Shown here one piece after another: positions 25,379 through 33,879 of a stretch of 64,000 nucleotides of DNA (within the stretch, counting starts at the first letter, position 1; the number at the start of each line of letters is the position of its first letter). Source of the stretch: DAOUET01 sp034430155 (GTDB lineage: Bacteria; Chloroflexota; Anaerolineae; Anaerolineales; UBA4823). The stretch lies in assembly GCA_034430155.1 (NCBI GenBank), contig DAOUET010000069.1, positions 12,019 to 76,018 on the forward strand, in the 5' to 3' direction. The notes under the pieces are model-generated. The model was not told the origin of the DNA and did no database searches. It was given only the letters and a program-made list of their open reading frames with translations. A program made the translations under genes and the position numbers.

Positions 25379-26515
25379 TTAAACGCCCAATTGTCTGGCA
25401 AGCAGACGAGCTATCTGGCGAGCTGCGTTTGGTCGCGCTAGGCGCTGAGAATTCTTGGCTGCCTCCTTACGCTTCTGAGGGTTCTCAAGCCAGTTTCGCA
25501 GTGCGGAGACGATATCATCAGGTTGAGGAGCCCACACACCAGCTCCTTCGGAAGTCACGTAGGTCACATTACCATCCTCTTGTCCTGGTACGCGGTTATA
25601 GAGAATAAGCGGTAAACCAGCGATGAAAGCCTCGCTGATTGTGCCTGGTCCGGCCTTTGTTATGATGATATCAGCAGCACGCATAAAATTTGGCATTTCA
25701 TGCACGAAGCCGTAAATGCGGGTCGGTATAGGCCATTGATATCCATCTAATCGAGCTTTTAAATTCTGGTTTTTCCCGGCAACGATTACCAGAGCGGCGG
25801 GTAAATCCAGCGAGGCGACGGCGTGGGCGGTTTTCTCCAAGGGCCCCATTCCCTCGCTGCCCCCCACTAAAAGTATGCCTGGCAGATCCACCGGCCACCC
25901 CAAACGCTGGCGTAGTTCCCTGCAGTTTACCTTGGCTGAACGACAGAAGCGATCAGCGACCGGTAGACCGATTACCCGAACTTTTTCGGGAGACATGCCG
26001 CATTCTAAAGCTCGTTGGTAAGCAAGATTAGTAGGCACAATGCACAGGTCGACTTTATGGTGATACCACAAGGCGTGGGTTGTGACCAGGTCTGTCACTA
26101 CGGTAATAAATGGAGGCCGTTTCTTTCCGAATGCATGTAGAATGGGGGCATTTGCCAATGGATGGAGCGATACTACCAAATCGCAAGGGTGCTGGGAAAC
26201 CAAAGCGCGCGCCCTGCGACGCACATAAGGCCAGGTCGTGGCGGTGATCAGACGCCCACGCCGATGCCCATTGCTCAAGTAAAAGCCTAAACTCCAGACC
26301 CTTGGTGATCGAACCATGCGGGGATATAACTCTGGCATCCGGTCGAGCGGCTGCGGCGCATATTCTTTGAAGAAATCCACCATGGAGACACATATCTGCC
26401 CGCTATACTCCAATTGCAGAGATTCCACAATCGCTTCGGCGGCGCTGCGATGGCCGCCGCCGGTGTCTGAAAATAAAAGCAGAATATGGGGTCTTCTAGC
26501 TGGTGGGTGGGTCAT
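25379..26515 (-). CDS. MGDG-synthase/UgtP-like glycosyltransferase
   Basis: 378 residues. The N-terminus HILLLFSDTGGGHRSAAEAI is the acceptor-binding signature of monogalactosyl/diglucosyl diacylglycerol synthases and MurG relatives. The nucleotide-sugar side has GILLVGGSEGMGPLEKT near 215 and the donor-binding loop IITKAGPGTISEAFIAGLP near 290. It probably transfers a hexose from a UDP-sugar to diacylglycerol at the inner membrane face, making glycolipids. Its start overlaps the DUF951 gene by 20 bases, so the two are probably translated together. Confidence 0.85.
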   Translation of the reverse strand: MTHPPARRPHILLLFSDTGGGHRSAAEAIVESLQLEYSGQICVSMVDFFKEYAPQPLDRMPELYPRMVRSPRVWSLGFYLSNGHRRGRLITATTWPYVRRRARALVSQHPCDLVVSLHPLANAPILHAFGKKRPPFITVVTDLVTTHALWYHHKVDLCIVPTNLAYQRALECGMSPEKVRVIGLPVADRFCRSAKVNCRELRQRLGWPVDLPGILLVGGSEGMGPLEKTAHAVASLDLPAALVIVAGKNQNLKARLDGYQWPIPTRIYGFVHEMPNFMRAADIIITKAGPGTISEAFIAGLPLILYNRVPGQEDGNVTYVTSEGAGVWAPQPDDIVSALRNWLENPQKRKEAAKNSQRLARPNAARQIARLLARQLGV

Positions 26516-26714
26516 TTTCGGCGCTTGGCAAAATGGTCTTCAACCGACGGGCGAGTTTTCGACGAGGCAACAAGACACGCCGTCCACATTTCAGACATTC
26601 TAATCCTATATCGGCACCAAGGCGCACGATTTTCCATTCGTAGCTACCGCATGGATGTGGTTTACGCAGCCGCACGATGTATTCTAACTGTAGATCTGGT
26701 AACATCGTTGGCAT
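26496..26714 (-). CDS. DUF951 small zinc-knuckle-like protein
   Basis: 72 residues from the ATG at 26714 (minus); a second ATG three codons on is possible. The core LRKPHPCGSYEWKIVRLGAD, then IGLECLKCGRRV, matches the DUF951 pattern (KPHPCG, GAD, C-x-x-CG). The three Cys may bind metal. The frame happens to stay open far upstream across the opposite protease gene, which hides the true short gene. It overlaps the glycosyltransferase start. DUF951 is common in Firmicutes and is often near translation and replication genes; its role is unknown. Confidence 0.8.
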   Translation of the reverse strand: MPTMLPDLQLEYIVRLRKPHPCGSYEWKIVRLGADIGLECLKCGRRVLLPRRKLARRLKTILPSAENDPPTS

Positions 26715-26803
26715 TATAACATGAGGGATACCCTCATTGTTTGGGTTGTAACCGCAGCCTCGACCCCCTTTGTGAGCCGCAATGTAAGACCGAATTTCCG
26801 GGG

Positions 26804-26812
26804 TGGTATAAT
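26804..26812 (+). promoter_or_regulatory. Extended -10 promoter of the S2P protease operon
   Basis: TGGTATAAT (TG-N-TATAAT) gives a perfect extended -10 about 20 bases before the ATG at 26833. The -35 is weak, as is usual for extended -10 promoters. Confidence 0.5.
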
Positions 26813-26832
26813 CTCGTACAGGAAAATCCCCC

Positions 26833-27480
26833 ATGTTTCCAAATTTGCCAACTTTAATTGCACGCATCTTCGTTCTGGTGACTGCTTTTTCGGTCCATGA
26901 GTTTGCGCATGCCTGGACAGCAGTCACCTTCGGTGACGATACTCCCCGCCTGAACGGTCGTCTGACACTTAACCCTCTCTCACATCTGGACCCGATTGGC
27001 TCTCTCATGTTGCTGGTTGTCGGCTTTGGTTGGGCTAAACCAGTGCAGGTGAATCCATATGCTTTACAGCGGCGATCCCCAGCAGCTCTCATGCTCGTAT
27101 CGCTGGCTGGTCCACTTTCCAATTTACTTATGGCGCTTGTGGCGGCAATCCCCTTCCACCTGGGCGCAGTTTCGGTTATGGCAGCTTTAACATCACCGGG
27201 GAAAATCCTTCCTTCACTTGATAACCTTTTGTATGAATTTATCTTTATCAACCTGATCTTGATGTTGTTTAACCTTATTCCTCTGGCGCCTCTGGATGGT
27301 GAGAAGGTCCTCGAATATTTTCTACCGCCAACCTGGTCAAATTTTTTTGATCAAATTCGCCCTTACGGACCGCTGATCCTGCTGGCGTTAGTCTTTCTTG
27401 GCCCGACCCTAGGTTTCAATCTTCTGGGCTGGATTTTAGGGCCTCCGATGCAAGCCTTGCTACGGCTTCTGGTGGGATGA
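26833..27480 (+). CDS. Site-2-protease family (M50) intramembrane protease
   Basis: 215 residues, five or six membrane segments. Zinc-binding HEFAH at 22-26 and the second motif NLIPLAPLDGEKVL near 150 (the N-x-x-P-x-x-x-x-D-G form). There is no PDZ domain, in contrast to the RseP-like protein at 60.8 kb; this resembles the short Rip3-like/YwhC group. It cleaves unknown membrane substrates. The stop overlaps the next start (ATGA, 27477), so it is co-translated with the HD protein. Confidence 0.88.
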   Translation: MFPNLPTLIARIFVLVTAFSVHEFAHAWTAVTFGDDTPRLNGRLTLNPLSHLDPIGSLMLLVVGFGWAKPVQVNPYALQRRSPAALMLVSLAGPLSNLLMALVAAIPFHLGAVSVMAALTSPGKILPSLDNLLYEFIFINLILMLFNLIPLAPLDGEKVLEYFLPPTWSNFFDQIRPYGPLILLALVFLGPTLGFNLLGWILGPPMQALLRLLVG

Positions 27481-28049
27481 ACGCCGCGCGCATTATTTAT
27501 CGAACTCGCCAGGTATTATTGGGTTTGGGCACAACCCTAACCCCAGCAGATTGGGATATGGTTGAAAATGTCCTCAATGCCTCCCAAATAGGGCTATTTA
27601 AACGTATGCAAAAAGGTGAACAAACTCACAGCGTGCGTGTTCTTAAGGCACTTTTAAAACGAGGTGAGAACCACCCGGATTTAATGGTAGCAGCCTTGCT
27701 ACACGACGTAGGCAAGAGCCGCTTTCTTTTAAGATTATGGGAACGAGTTTACGTGGTGCTGGTAAAAGCATTCATCCCGCTTTTAGCCCAACGATGGGGT
27801 TGTGAGCCCCCTGCCGTCCTAACATCTTCCCCAGACGAACTGCGGGTGCCTGGCTGGCGTCGCCCTTTTGTGATCGCCTGTCATCATCCTATCTGGGGCG
27901 CAGAGATGGTAGCCAAAACAGGCGCTTCTCCATTAACCGTGGCTTTAATAAAAAAACATCAAGAGGTAATGACCGTATCCCCTAAGGCTATCTCCTCAAT
28001 AGAGACACGCTTGATGCAATCATTACGGGCTGTTGATGATGAAAGTTGA
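27477..28049 (+). CDS. HD-domain phosphohydrolase
   Basis: 190 residues, overlapping the protease gene by 4 bases. The HD metal motif is visible: His in QTHSVRVLKAL, HD in VAALLHDVGKSR, and paired His in IACHHPIWGAEM with a late HQ. A putative membrane-associating stretch is LWERVYVVLVKAFIPLLAQRWG. Metal-dependent phosphohydrolase activity is predicted; no nucleotide substrate can be assigned. Operon with S2P protease upstream and the prephenate-dehydrogenase-like gene 9 bases downstream. Confidence 0.78.
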   Translation: MNAARIIYRTRQVLLGLGTTLTPADWDMVENVLNASQIGLFKRMQKGEQTHSVRVLKALLKRGENHPDLMVAALLHDVGKSRFLLRLWERVYVVLVKAFIPLLAQRWGCEPPAVLTSSPDELRVPGWRRPFVIACHHPIWGAEMVAKTGASPLTVALIKKHQEVMTVSPKAISSIETRLMQSLRAVDDES

Positions 28050-28058
28050 GGTGATCAA

Positions 28059-29048
28059 ATGACTGTAAAAATCACCATTGTGGGTTTGGGTCAAATTGGC
28101 ACATCTGTTGGATTAGCGCTGGCTGAACACAGCAAGCTGGTTTATCGGGTGGGGCATGATAAAGAATTATCTAACGCTCGCCTGGCAGAAAAAATGGGTG
28201 CGGTGGATAAGGTTATGATCAATCTGCCCTCCGCGGTTCATGAAGCGGATATCGTTTTGCTTTCTTTGCCTATTGATCAGATCTATGATACCTTATCCGT
28301 AATCGCATCTGACTTAAAAGAAGGAGCGGTTGTCATGGATACCGGCCCGGTGAAAGAGGTCGTCGCTTCCTGGGCAAATAAATTGCTCCCCAGCGAACGC
28401 TTCTATGTCGGTCTTACGCCGGTACTAAACCCTGCATATTTGCATGAAGTCGGCTCTGGAGCACAAGCCGCTTATCCCGACCTGTTCCGCAACGGCCTGG
28501 TGGCAATTGTCTCTCCGCCTGGTACACCTTCAGAAGCAATAAAACTGGCCGCGGATCTCACCCGTCTGCTGGGTTCCTCGCCTCTCTTTGCCGATCCTTT
28601 AGAGATGGACGGATTGATGGCTGCAACCCATATCCTTCCCCAACTGATGGCTGCAGCTTTGATCAACGCCACTGTTGATCAACCAGGCTGGCAAGAGGGT
28701 CGCAAGGTGGCTGGTCGGGCTTTTGCAGAAGCAACCAGGCCGATTGTACATGCTACCGAGTCGAAAACCCTACGTGAATCCGCATTACTTAACCGCCAAA
28801 ATGTCCTACGCATGATGGATTGTGTCATCGCATCCTTGCAAGCCATCCGAAATGACATCGAAAATGACGATTCAGAAGCACTGGAGGCTCGTTTATCACG
28901 TGCCCGGCAAGGTCAGGAACAATGGTGGCAACAGCGGTTGGCAGCCGATTGGGCTAATGAGGGTATCCCGAAGAGCGAAACACCCACGGCGTCTGACTGG
29001 TTCGGGCGCCTGATAGGTGTAGGCCGTAAACCGAAAAGAGATAAATAG
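28059..29048 (+). CDS. Prephenate/arogenate dehydrogenase-like protein
   Basis: 329 residues. The NAD(P)-binding Rossmann start is ITIVGLGQIGTSVGLAL (G-x-G-x-x-G), then VGHDKELSNARL and the block DIVLLSLPIDQIYDTL. The C-terminal helical half (from about 170) matches the TyrA dimerisation domain, but the usual prephenate-binding His/Arg signature is not clear (ATHILPQLMAAALINA stands in its place). Either tyrosine biosynthesis or a related oxidoreductase. No other aromatic-pathway gene is adjacent, so the assignment to tyrA stays open. Confidence 0.7.
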   Translation: MTVKITIVGLGQIGTSVGLALAEHSKLVYRVGHDKELSNARLAEKMGAVDKVMINLPSAVHEADIVLLSLPIDQIYDTLSVIASDLKEGAVVMDTGPVKEVVASWANKLLPSERFYVGLTPVLNPAYLHEVGSGAQAAYPDLFRNGLVAIVSPPGTPSEAIKLAADLTRLLGSSPLFADPLEMDGLMAATHILPQLMAAALINATVDQPGWQEGRKVAGRAFAEATRPIVHATESKTLRESALLNRQNVLRMMDCVIASLQAIRNDIENDDSEALEARLSRARQGQEQWWQQRLAADWANEGIPKSETPTASDWFGRLIGVGRKPKRDK

Positions 29049-29220
29049 TCCCTTATACTAACCTGCGTTCCGGTTGTTCCGCTGAGTCGCCATTAGAAAT
29101 TGTAGACAGCTAGATTGTTGAGCACCATGAACACAAAGAAACTAGTCAGCTCCTTTCTTGATGGTTTCAGCGGTTATCCCGGATTGAGGTTATCCTACAT
29201 TTCCTTTCGAGGTTTAAAAT

Positions 29221-30405
29221 ATGACTGACAAACTCAAATGGATCCAAGATGAACTGCAGAACCTTAAGGATTCCGGCCTTTACAACCGGATCCGCACGCT
29301 AAGCTCCTCCCAGGGAGCCTGGTTGATCGTCGATGGCGAGAGAGTGCTGAATTTTTGTTCCAATAACTATCTTGGTTTGGCAGGCCATCCCCGGCTGGTG
29401 CAAGCGGCTCGCAAAGCTGTCTCAGATTACGGCGTGGGTCCCGCCGCTGTCCGTACCATCGCTGGCACTATGAGCCTGCACCTTGACCTGGAGCAACGTT
29501 TGGCTGCATTCAAAGGCGTTGAATCGGCGATCACCTTCCAATCTGGCTTTAACGCCAATCTGGGTGCCATCCCAGCCCTGGTTGGGAAAGGTGATGTTAT
29601 TTTCTCCGATGAGCTCAACCACGCCAGCATAATCGATGGCTCTCGTCTGTCCAGAGCGGATATCATGCGGTATGCCCACTGTAACCCTGATGATCTCAAT
29701 CGAGTCATGAAAGAAAATCGTGATCGTTATCAACGGGCAATGGTGATCACCGACGGCGTATTCAGTATGGATGGGGATGTGGCTCCCCTTGACAAAATCT
29801 ACCAGGTCGCCAATCAGTACCAGGCTATCCTCATGGTAGATGACGCCCATGGCGAAGGCGTGCTGGGAAAAGGCGGGCGCGGTATTGTCGACCACTTCGG
29901 CTTACATGGTAAAGTGGATGTTGAAGTTGGGACACTCTCGAAAGCTTTCGGGGTGGTTGGTGGTGTAGTGGCTGGAAACCCGCTCGTGGTTGAGTGGCTG
30001 CGGCAGAGAGGCCGGCCTTTCCTTTTCTCATCTGCTATGACCGTTCCAGACGTGGCAGCTTGTTTAGCGGCTGTGGATATTCTGGAAGAATCCACTGAAC
30101 TCGTCGACAAATTGTGGGATAATACCCGCTATTTCAAGAGTGAGATGCAGGGGCTTGGATTTGATATCGGTCAGAGCACCACCCCTATTACCCCCATCAT
30201 GCTGGGTGAAGCGCCCCTGGCACAAGAGTTCAGCCGAGAGCTTTTCGAGGTTGGGGTCTTTGCCATGGCGATAGGATATCCAACCGTGCCACGCGGCAAG
30301 GCCCGTATCCGGGTGATGAATTCTGCTGCTCACCAAAAGGATGACCTCGATAAAGGTTTAGAAGCATTCGCAGCGGTGGCACGCAAATTAAAAGTAATTG
30401 CCTGA
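29221..30405 (+). CDS. Glycine C-acetyltransferase / 8-amino-7-oxononanoate synthase-type enzyme
   Basis: 394 residues of the alpha-oxoamine synthase family. Landmarks: NNYLGLAGHPRL near 45, ITFQSGFNANLGAI, ITDGVFSMDGDVAPLD, VDDAHGEGVLG, and PLP Lys241 in GTLSKAFGVVGG. It condenses an acyl-CoA with an amino acid. Length and the KARIRVMNSAAHQKDDLD end fit 2-amino-3-ketobutyrate CoA ligase (Kbl) better than BioF, yet no threonine dehydrogenase gene is adjacent, so both names remain possible. Ends in a clear hairpin terminator. Confidence 0.88.
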   Translation: MTDKLKWIQDELQNLKDSGLYNRIRTLSSSQGAWLIVDGERVLNFCSNNYLGLAGHPRLVQAARKAVSDYGVGPAAVRTIAGTMSLHLDLEQRLAAFKGVESAITFQSGFNANLGAIPALVGKGDVIFSDELNHASIIDGSRLSRADIMRYAHCNPDDLNRVMKENRDRYQRAMVITDGVFSMDGDVAPLDKIYQVANQYQAILMVDDAHGEGVLGKGGRGIVDHFGLHGKVDVEVGTLSKAFGVVGGVVAGNPLVVEWLRQRGRPFLFSSAMTVPDVAACLAAVDILEESTELVDKLWDNTRYFKSEMQGLGFDIGQSTTPITPIMLGEAPLAQEFSRELFEVGVFAMAIGYPTVPRGKARIRVMNSAAHQKDDLDKGLEAFAAVARKLKVIA

Positions 30406-30425
30406 TCTTATGGTAAATTAAATCA

Positions 30426-30455
30426 AACAGCTCCACGGTCATTCGTGGAGCTGTT
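30426..30455. terminator. Terminator hairpin after the aminoacyltransferase gene
   Basis: AACAGCTCCACG (30426-30437) and CGTGGAGCTGTT (30444-30455) form a perfect 12-bp stem with loop GTCATT. The T-run is weak on +; TTTGATTTAATTT follows on the minus strand, so it may also end the small minus-strand gene. Confidence 0.6.
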
Positions 30456-30506
30456 GTCGCCCTTCAGATAGTAAGCCGAGATGTTTGCAGCCGTTTAAAC
30501 TGAATC

Positions 30507-30734
30507 TCAACCTTCACGAAAGGGATCGTAGGTCGGGTTGGTACCCGCCCAAACACAACTGGGCCGTCCATCCAGATTGCAGGTGAGGCCTCGCGAGCAG
30601 CGCCGGGCTAACACTCTGGGTGGTTGGTCGGGCAACCATTCCGCCGGATAAACCAATTCCACTTCCAAACCAACTTCTTCACCCACATGCTGACAATAAT
30701 GCGTTTTTATGGTCTGCCAGGTTCTAACTGCCAT
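30507..30734 (-). CDS. Small Cys-containing protein of unknown function
   Basis: 75 residues; ATG at 30734 (minus) with GGAGATGAGG just upstream, a good ribosome binding site. It has four Cys (CQHVGEE near 14, then RRCSRGLTCNLDGRPSC near 45-60), which could bind metal or an iron-sulfur cluster, and ends in NPTYDPF. No membrane segment. I do not recognise a named family, but codon use and ribosome binding site look genuine. Confidence 0.6.
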   Translation of the reverse strand: MAVRTWQTIKTHYCQHVGEEVGLEVELVYPAEWLPDQPPRVLARRCSRGLTCNLDGRPSCVWAGTNPTYDPFREG

Positions 30735-30928
30735 AGCCTCATCTCCTTTGGCCCTCGAAATCCACCGTGAATACCTGAATACCAGTATAACTGGGTTGAT
30801 CCACCAGGCAAAGTGTCAGGTGTCATATAAGAAACCGGATAAATTGCGCCTTTTTTGAATGTAATTTTATCTTTGAAATCTTCATAATAACTTAAAATTC
30901 TCTCTGAACCATCCTATGTGAAAGATAG

Positions 30929-31038
30929 TATAATCTTAAGCCGTAACACTCAGAAAAGGAGGTGATTGATCTCGTCCGAACTCGTTAAAAAATTCCATCA
31001 GTTTTCTATACATTAAAAAAAGAGAGGAGATAGAAACC
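30929..31038 (+). promoter_or_regulatory. Promoter -10 and leader of the peptide ABC importer operon
   Basis: The 30735-31038 spacer contains TATAAT at 30929-30934 (no strong -35). The leader then carries AAAAGGAGGTGATTGATC (30954-30971), nearly the full complement of the 16S rRNA 3' end, well ahead of the real ribosome binding site (GAGGAG) and ATG at 31039. A 16-codon frame starting with TTG at 30966 follows it, but its spacing is too short to be confident. Confidence 0.4.
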
Positions 31039-32712
31039 ATGAAATCCAAGAAATTGTATCTTCTGCTAGCTGTTTTTCTAGCGGCTAGCATGATCCTGGG
31101 AGCTTGCCAGCCAGCCGCCACAGCTACACCAACCGAAGCCGCTGCCGCCAAAACCACCATTATCATCGGAATTACCGATAAGCTCGCCAGCCTTGACCCA
31201 GCGGATGCATACGCCATCATTGACTGGGAGTCGATCAAAAATATCAGTGAGGGCCTTCTCAGGTGGAAACCGGGTACCCTTGATCTTGAACCGGCTCTGG
31301 CTACCGACATGGGTGCGATCTCTGCCGATGGCTTGACTTACACCTTCACCCTGCGCGACGGCATCAAGTTTGCCGATGGGACGCCCCTCGACGCCACGAT
31401 GTATGCTGCGCAGCTCAACCGGCTGCTGACCATCGGGCCAGGAGCCACATGCCCAAATGGTGTAGCTGGCGCATTGGCCACCCCGTACGTGCAAAGCATC
31501 ACGGCGCCTGACGCCAAGACCATCGTCTTCACACTGAAATCTAAGGTCGCCTACTTCGTGCAGCTCCTGGCGACCGCCCCTTATGTGGCTTCTGATCCCA
31601 AGACCTTTCCCGCCGATTCGTGCGTGCTCTTCCCACCCGCGCCAATATACGGTGTTGGTCCTTGGTACATTTCACAATACACTAAAGATGAGCAGATGGT
31701 CTTCGAACCGAACCCCTATTATACGGGTGATTTAAAGCCACAGGTCGATCAAATCATCAGACGCGACTATTCCGACGCGCAAACCATGGCTCTGGCCGTC
31801 CAGAACGGCGAGATCGACGTTGCCTGGCGTCAATTTTCACCCGATCAAATCGATCCGCTGAAGAGTATTGCTGGCTTAACCGTCGGGACCGTGCCTGGTG
31901 GATCGATCCGCTATTTGATCCTCAACCACACCATGGCTCCGACCGATGACCCGAACGTGGATAAAGCCATTGCTTCAGCCATTGACCGTAACGAGATCGC
32001 TGATACGGTCTACGGTGGAAACGTATCCCCTTTGTTCTCCATGGTTCCACCTGGCTTCCTCGGTGCGACAGAGAATTTTGACACCATGTATGCCTCCCCC
32101 AACCTCGACCAGGCTAAGACCTACCTAGCAGACTCGGGTTATACCGCCAGCAACCCTCTGATGCTTGAGATGTGGTACCCGCCTGAACACTATGGGCCGT
32201 CGACAGCAGCTTGGATGGAGCTGATCAAGAAACAGCTCGAAGCCACCGGCGCAATCCAGGTCACATTGCAGGCCCAAGAGTGGAGCACCTACGTTACTGC
32301 CCTGACTGGCGGTTCATCCTATGCTGTGGGGGTTTTGGGCTGGTTCTTCGATTACCCTGACTCGTCCAACTACCTGGATCCGTTCGTCTACAATGGCGGC
32401 GAAGGCACCAATGTATCACCGGCGGCAGAAGGCACCGATTACGGCCAGCCGATCAATGATCAGGCCACCCAATTGGTGGACCTACTCGCGCAGGCTGACA
32501 GTGAAACGGATCAGGCCGTACGGGCTACGCTTTACCAGCAAGCTCAGGATCTCTATGCTCAGCTGGTGGTGACGATTCCGTTGTTCTTCAATGCGGAACA
32601 TGTTATCTACCGCGCAAATATCCATGGCTCGAGCGCGTATGCCGCAACTGATTCCCTGAACATTGGCTCCAACATTGAGTTCTACTACGCGTTACTTTCC
32701 AAGACACCTTAA
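31039..32712 (+). CDS. Peptide/nickel-type ABC transporter substrate-binding lipoprotein
   Basis: 557 residues. Signal peptide with lipobox LGAC (Cys near 23), short Ala/Thr linker, then a family 5 (DppA/OppA-like) solute-binding protein: AYAIIDWESIKNISEGLL, FTLRDGIKFADGTPLD near 110, VDKAIASAIDRNEIAD near 305, and a long C-terminal lobe. It captures a peptide-like or other solute outside the membrane and delivers it to the permeases encoded next. A GC-rich stem-loop follows it, as is common where the binding protein is made in excess over the membrane subunits. Confidence 0.88.
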   Translation: MKSKKLYLLLAVFLAASMILGACQPAATATPTEAAAAKTTIIIGITDKLASLDPADAYAIIDWESIKNISEGLLRWKPGTLDLEPALATDMGAISADGLTYTFTLRDGIKFADGTPLDATMYAAQLNRLLTIGPGATCPNGVAGALATPYVQSITAPDAKTIVFTLKSKVAYFVQLLATAPYVASDPKTFPADSCVLFPPAPIYGVGPWYISQYTKDEQMVFEPNPYYTGDLKPQVDQIIRRDYSDAQTMALAVQNGEIDVAWRQFSPDQIDPLKSIAGLTVGTVPGGSIRYLILNHTMAPTDDPNVDKAIASAIDRNEIADTVYGGNVSPLFSMVPPGFLGATENFDTMYASPNLDQAKTYLADSGYTASNPLMLEMWYPPEHYGPSTAAWMELIKKQLEATGAIQVTLQAQEWSTYVTALTGGSSYAVGVLGWFFDYPDSSNYLDPFVYNGGEGTNVSPAAEGTDYGQPINDQATQLVDLLAQADSETDQAVRATLYQQAQDLYAQLVVTIPLFFNAEHVIYRANIHGSSAYAATDSLNIGSNIEFYYALLSKTP

Positions 32713-32729
32713 TATCTGACTTCTGATCA

Positions 32730-32756
32730 GGGGGGCGGGTTAACCACCCGCTCCCC
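32730..32756 (+). promoter_or_regulatory. Intercistronic stem-loop after the binding-protein gene
   Basis: GGGGGGCGGGT (32730-32740) pairs with ACCCGCTCCCC (32746-32756), loop TAACC, no T-run. Probably limits read-through or protects the upstream mRNA segment. Confidence 0.55.
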
Positions 32757-32778
32757 TAACCCTCTAGCGACAGGATTC

Positions 32779-33876
32779 ATGTCCCCTATTGCTTTCATTG
32801 CTATCATCATTGGGGTACCCTCACTGGGCTTGCTGGCTTATGTGTTCATCCGAGGCTCGGTCGGCTTGCGGCGCTACATTCTAACCCGTATCGTGCTGAC
32901 CTTGCCAATGGTTTTCATCCTGGGCTCCCTGGTCTTCTTGGTGATGAGAGTAGTGCCTGGTGATCCGGTTCGATCTGCCCTTGGTCCCAAGGGAACCCCA
33001 GAGATGATCCAGCACATTCGCCAGGAGCTTGGGCTCAACGACCCCATGATCGTGCAATACGGTCGGTTCCTGGTACAGATGTTTACGCTTAGATTCGGAA
33101 ACTCCCTCATCGGTGGTCATCGCCCCATCATCGACGAGATGAGCGAGCGTTTCCCGGCTACCCTTGAGCTGGTTACACCTGCCTCGGCACTTGCTCTGGC
33201 AATCGGGGTCTTTGGCGGCGCTCTGGCAGCTTCGCGGCGCAAGAATGTCACAGATTACGGTTTCCGTATTTATTCAGTGATTATTTATTCACTGCCTATC
33301 TTCTGGTTAGGTCTGATGTTACAGCTCCTTTTTGGGGTTAGACTCAAATTGCTGCCGATCTCTGGTCGGATTGATGCGGTGATCAGCACAACCCTGGTTC
33401 ATCGTACCAATATTTACACTATCGATGCCCTTATCAGCGGTAACTGGCCGGCTTTTTTTTCTGTTCTCCAGCATTTGGTATTACCCACGATTACTCTGGG
33501 GCTCATTCTCTCGGGGATTTTTGTTCGTCTCACCCGCATCAACGTTATAGAAACACTTCAAGCCGACTACATTGCTGCTGCCCGGGCCCGTGGAATTCGC
33601 GAGCGTGTGTTGGTCTATGGTCATGCCTTGAAGAACGCCATGATCCCGGTGATCACCCTGATCGGATTGCAAGTTGCCATCCTTCTCGCCGGCGCGGTCC
33701 TGACCGAGACGGTCTTCTCCTGGCCGGGCATGGGCAGCTACCTGGTAGAGCGTATCTCCGGCCGGGATTACACCGCCGTGCAAAGTGTGATTACCGTGTT
33801 TGCCCTTCTGGTGGCATTGATCAGCCTGGCAGTCGATGTCATTTACAGTCTGGTCGATCCAAGGGTGAGATATTAA
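32779..33876 (+). CDS. ABC importer permease, DppB type
   Basis: 365 residues, longer than usual (about 310-330) because of an extra N-terminal membrane segment (IAFIAIIIGVPSLGLLAYVF) before the standard start YILTRIVLTLPMVFILGSLVF. The DppB landmarks follow: VPGDPVRSALGP, the RQELGLNDPMIVQYGRFL block, and the ATPase-contact loop YIAAARARGIRERVLVYGHALK (EAA-like). Six further membrane helices. It forms the translocation pore with the second permease, whose gene starts 3 bases downstream. Confidence 0.87.
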   Translation: MSPIAFIAIIIGVPSLGLLAYVFIRGSVGLRRYILTRIVLTLPMVFILGSLVFLVMRVVPGDPVRSALGPKGTPEMIQHIRQELGLNDPMIVQYGRFLVQMFTLRFGNSLIGGHRPIIDEMSERFPATLELVTPASALALAIGVFGGALAASRRKNVTDYGFRIYSVIIYSLPIFWLGLMLQLLFGVRLKLLPISGRIDAVISTTLVHRTNIYTIDALISGNWPAFFSVLQHLVLPTITLGLILSGIFVRLTRINVIETLQADYIAAARARGIRERVLVYGHALKNAMIPVITLIGLQVAILLAGAVLTETVFSWPGMGSYLVERISGRDYTAVQSVITVFALLVALISLAVDVIYSLVDPRVRY

Positions 33877-33879
33877 AAC

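Noticed and set aside
26715..27251. Minus-strand open frame continuing upstream of the DUF951 gene
   Set aside because: Antiparallel to the S2P protease gene; no family pattern, and DUF951 begins at about 26714.
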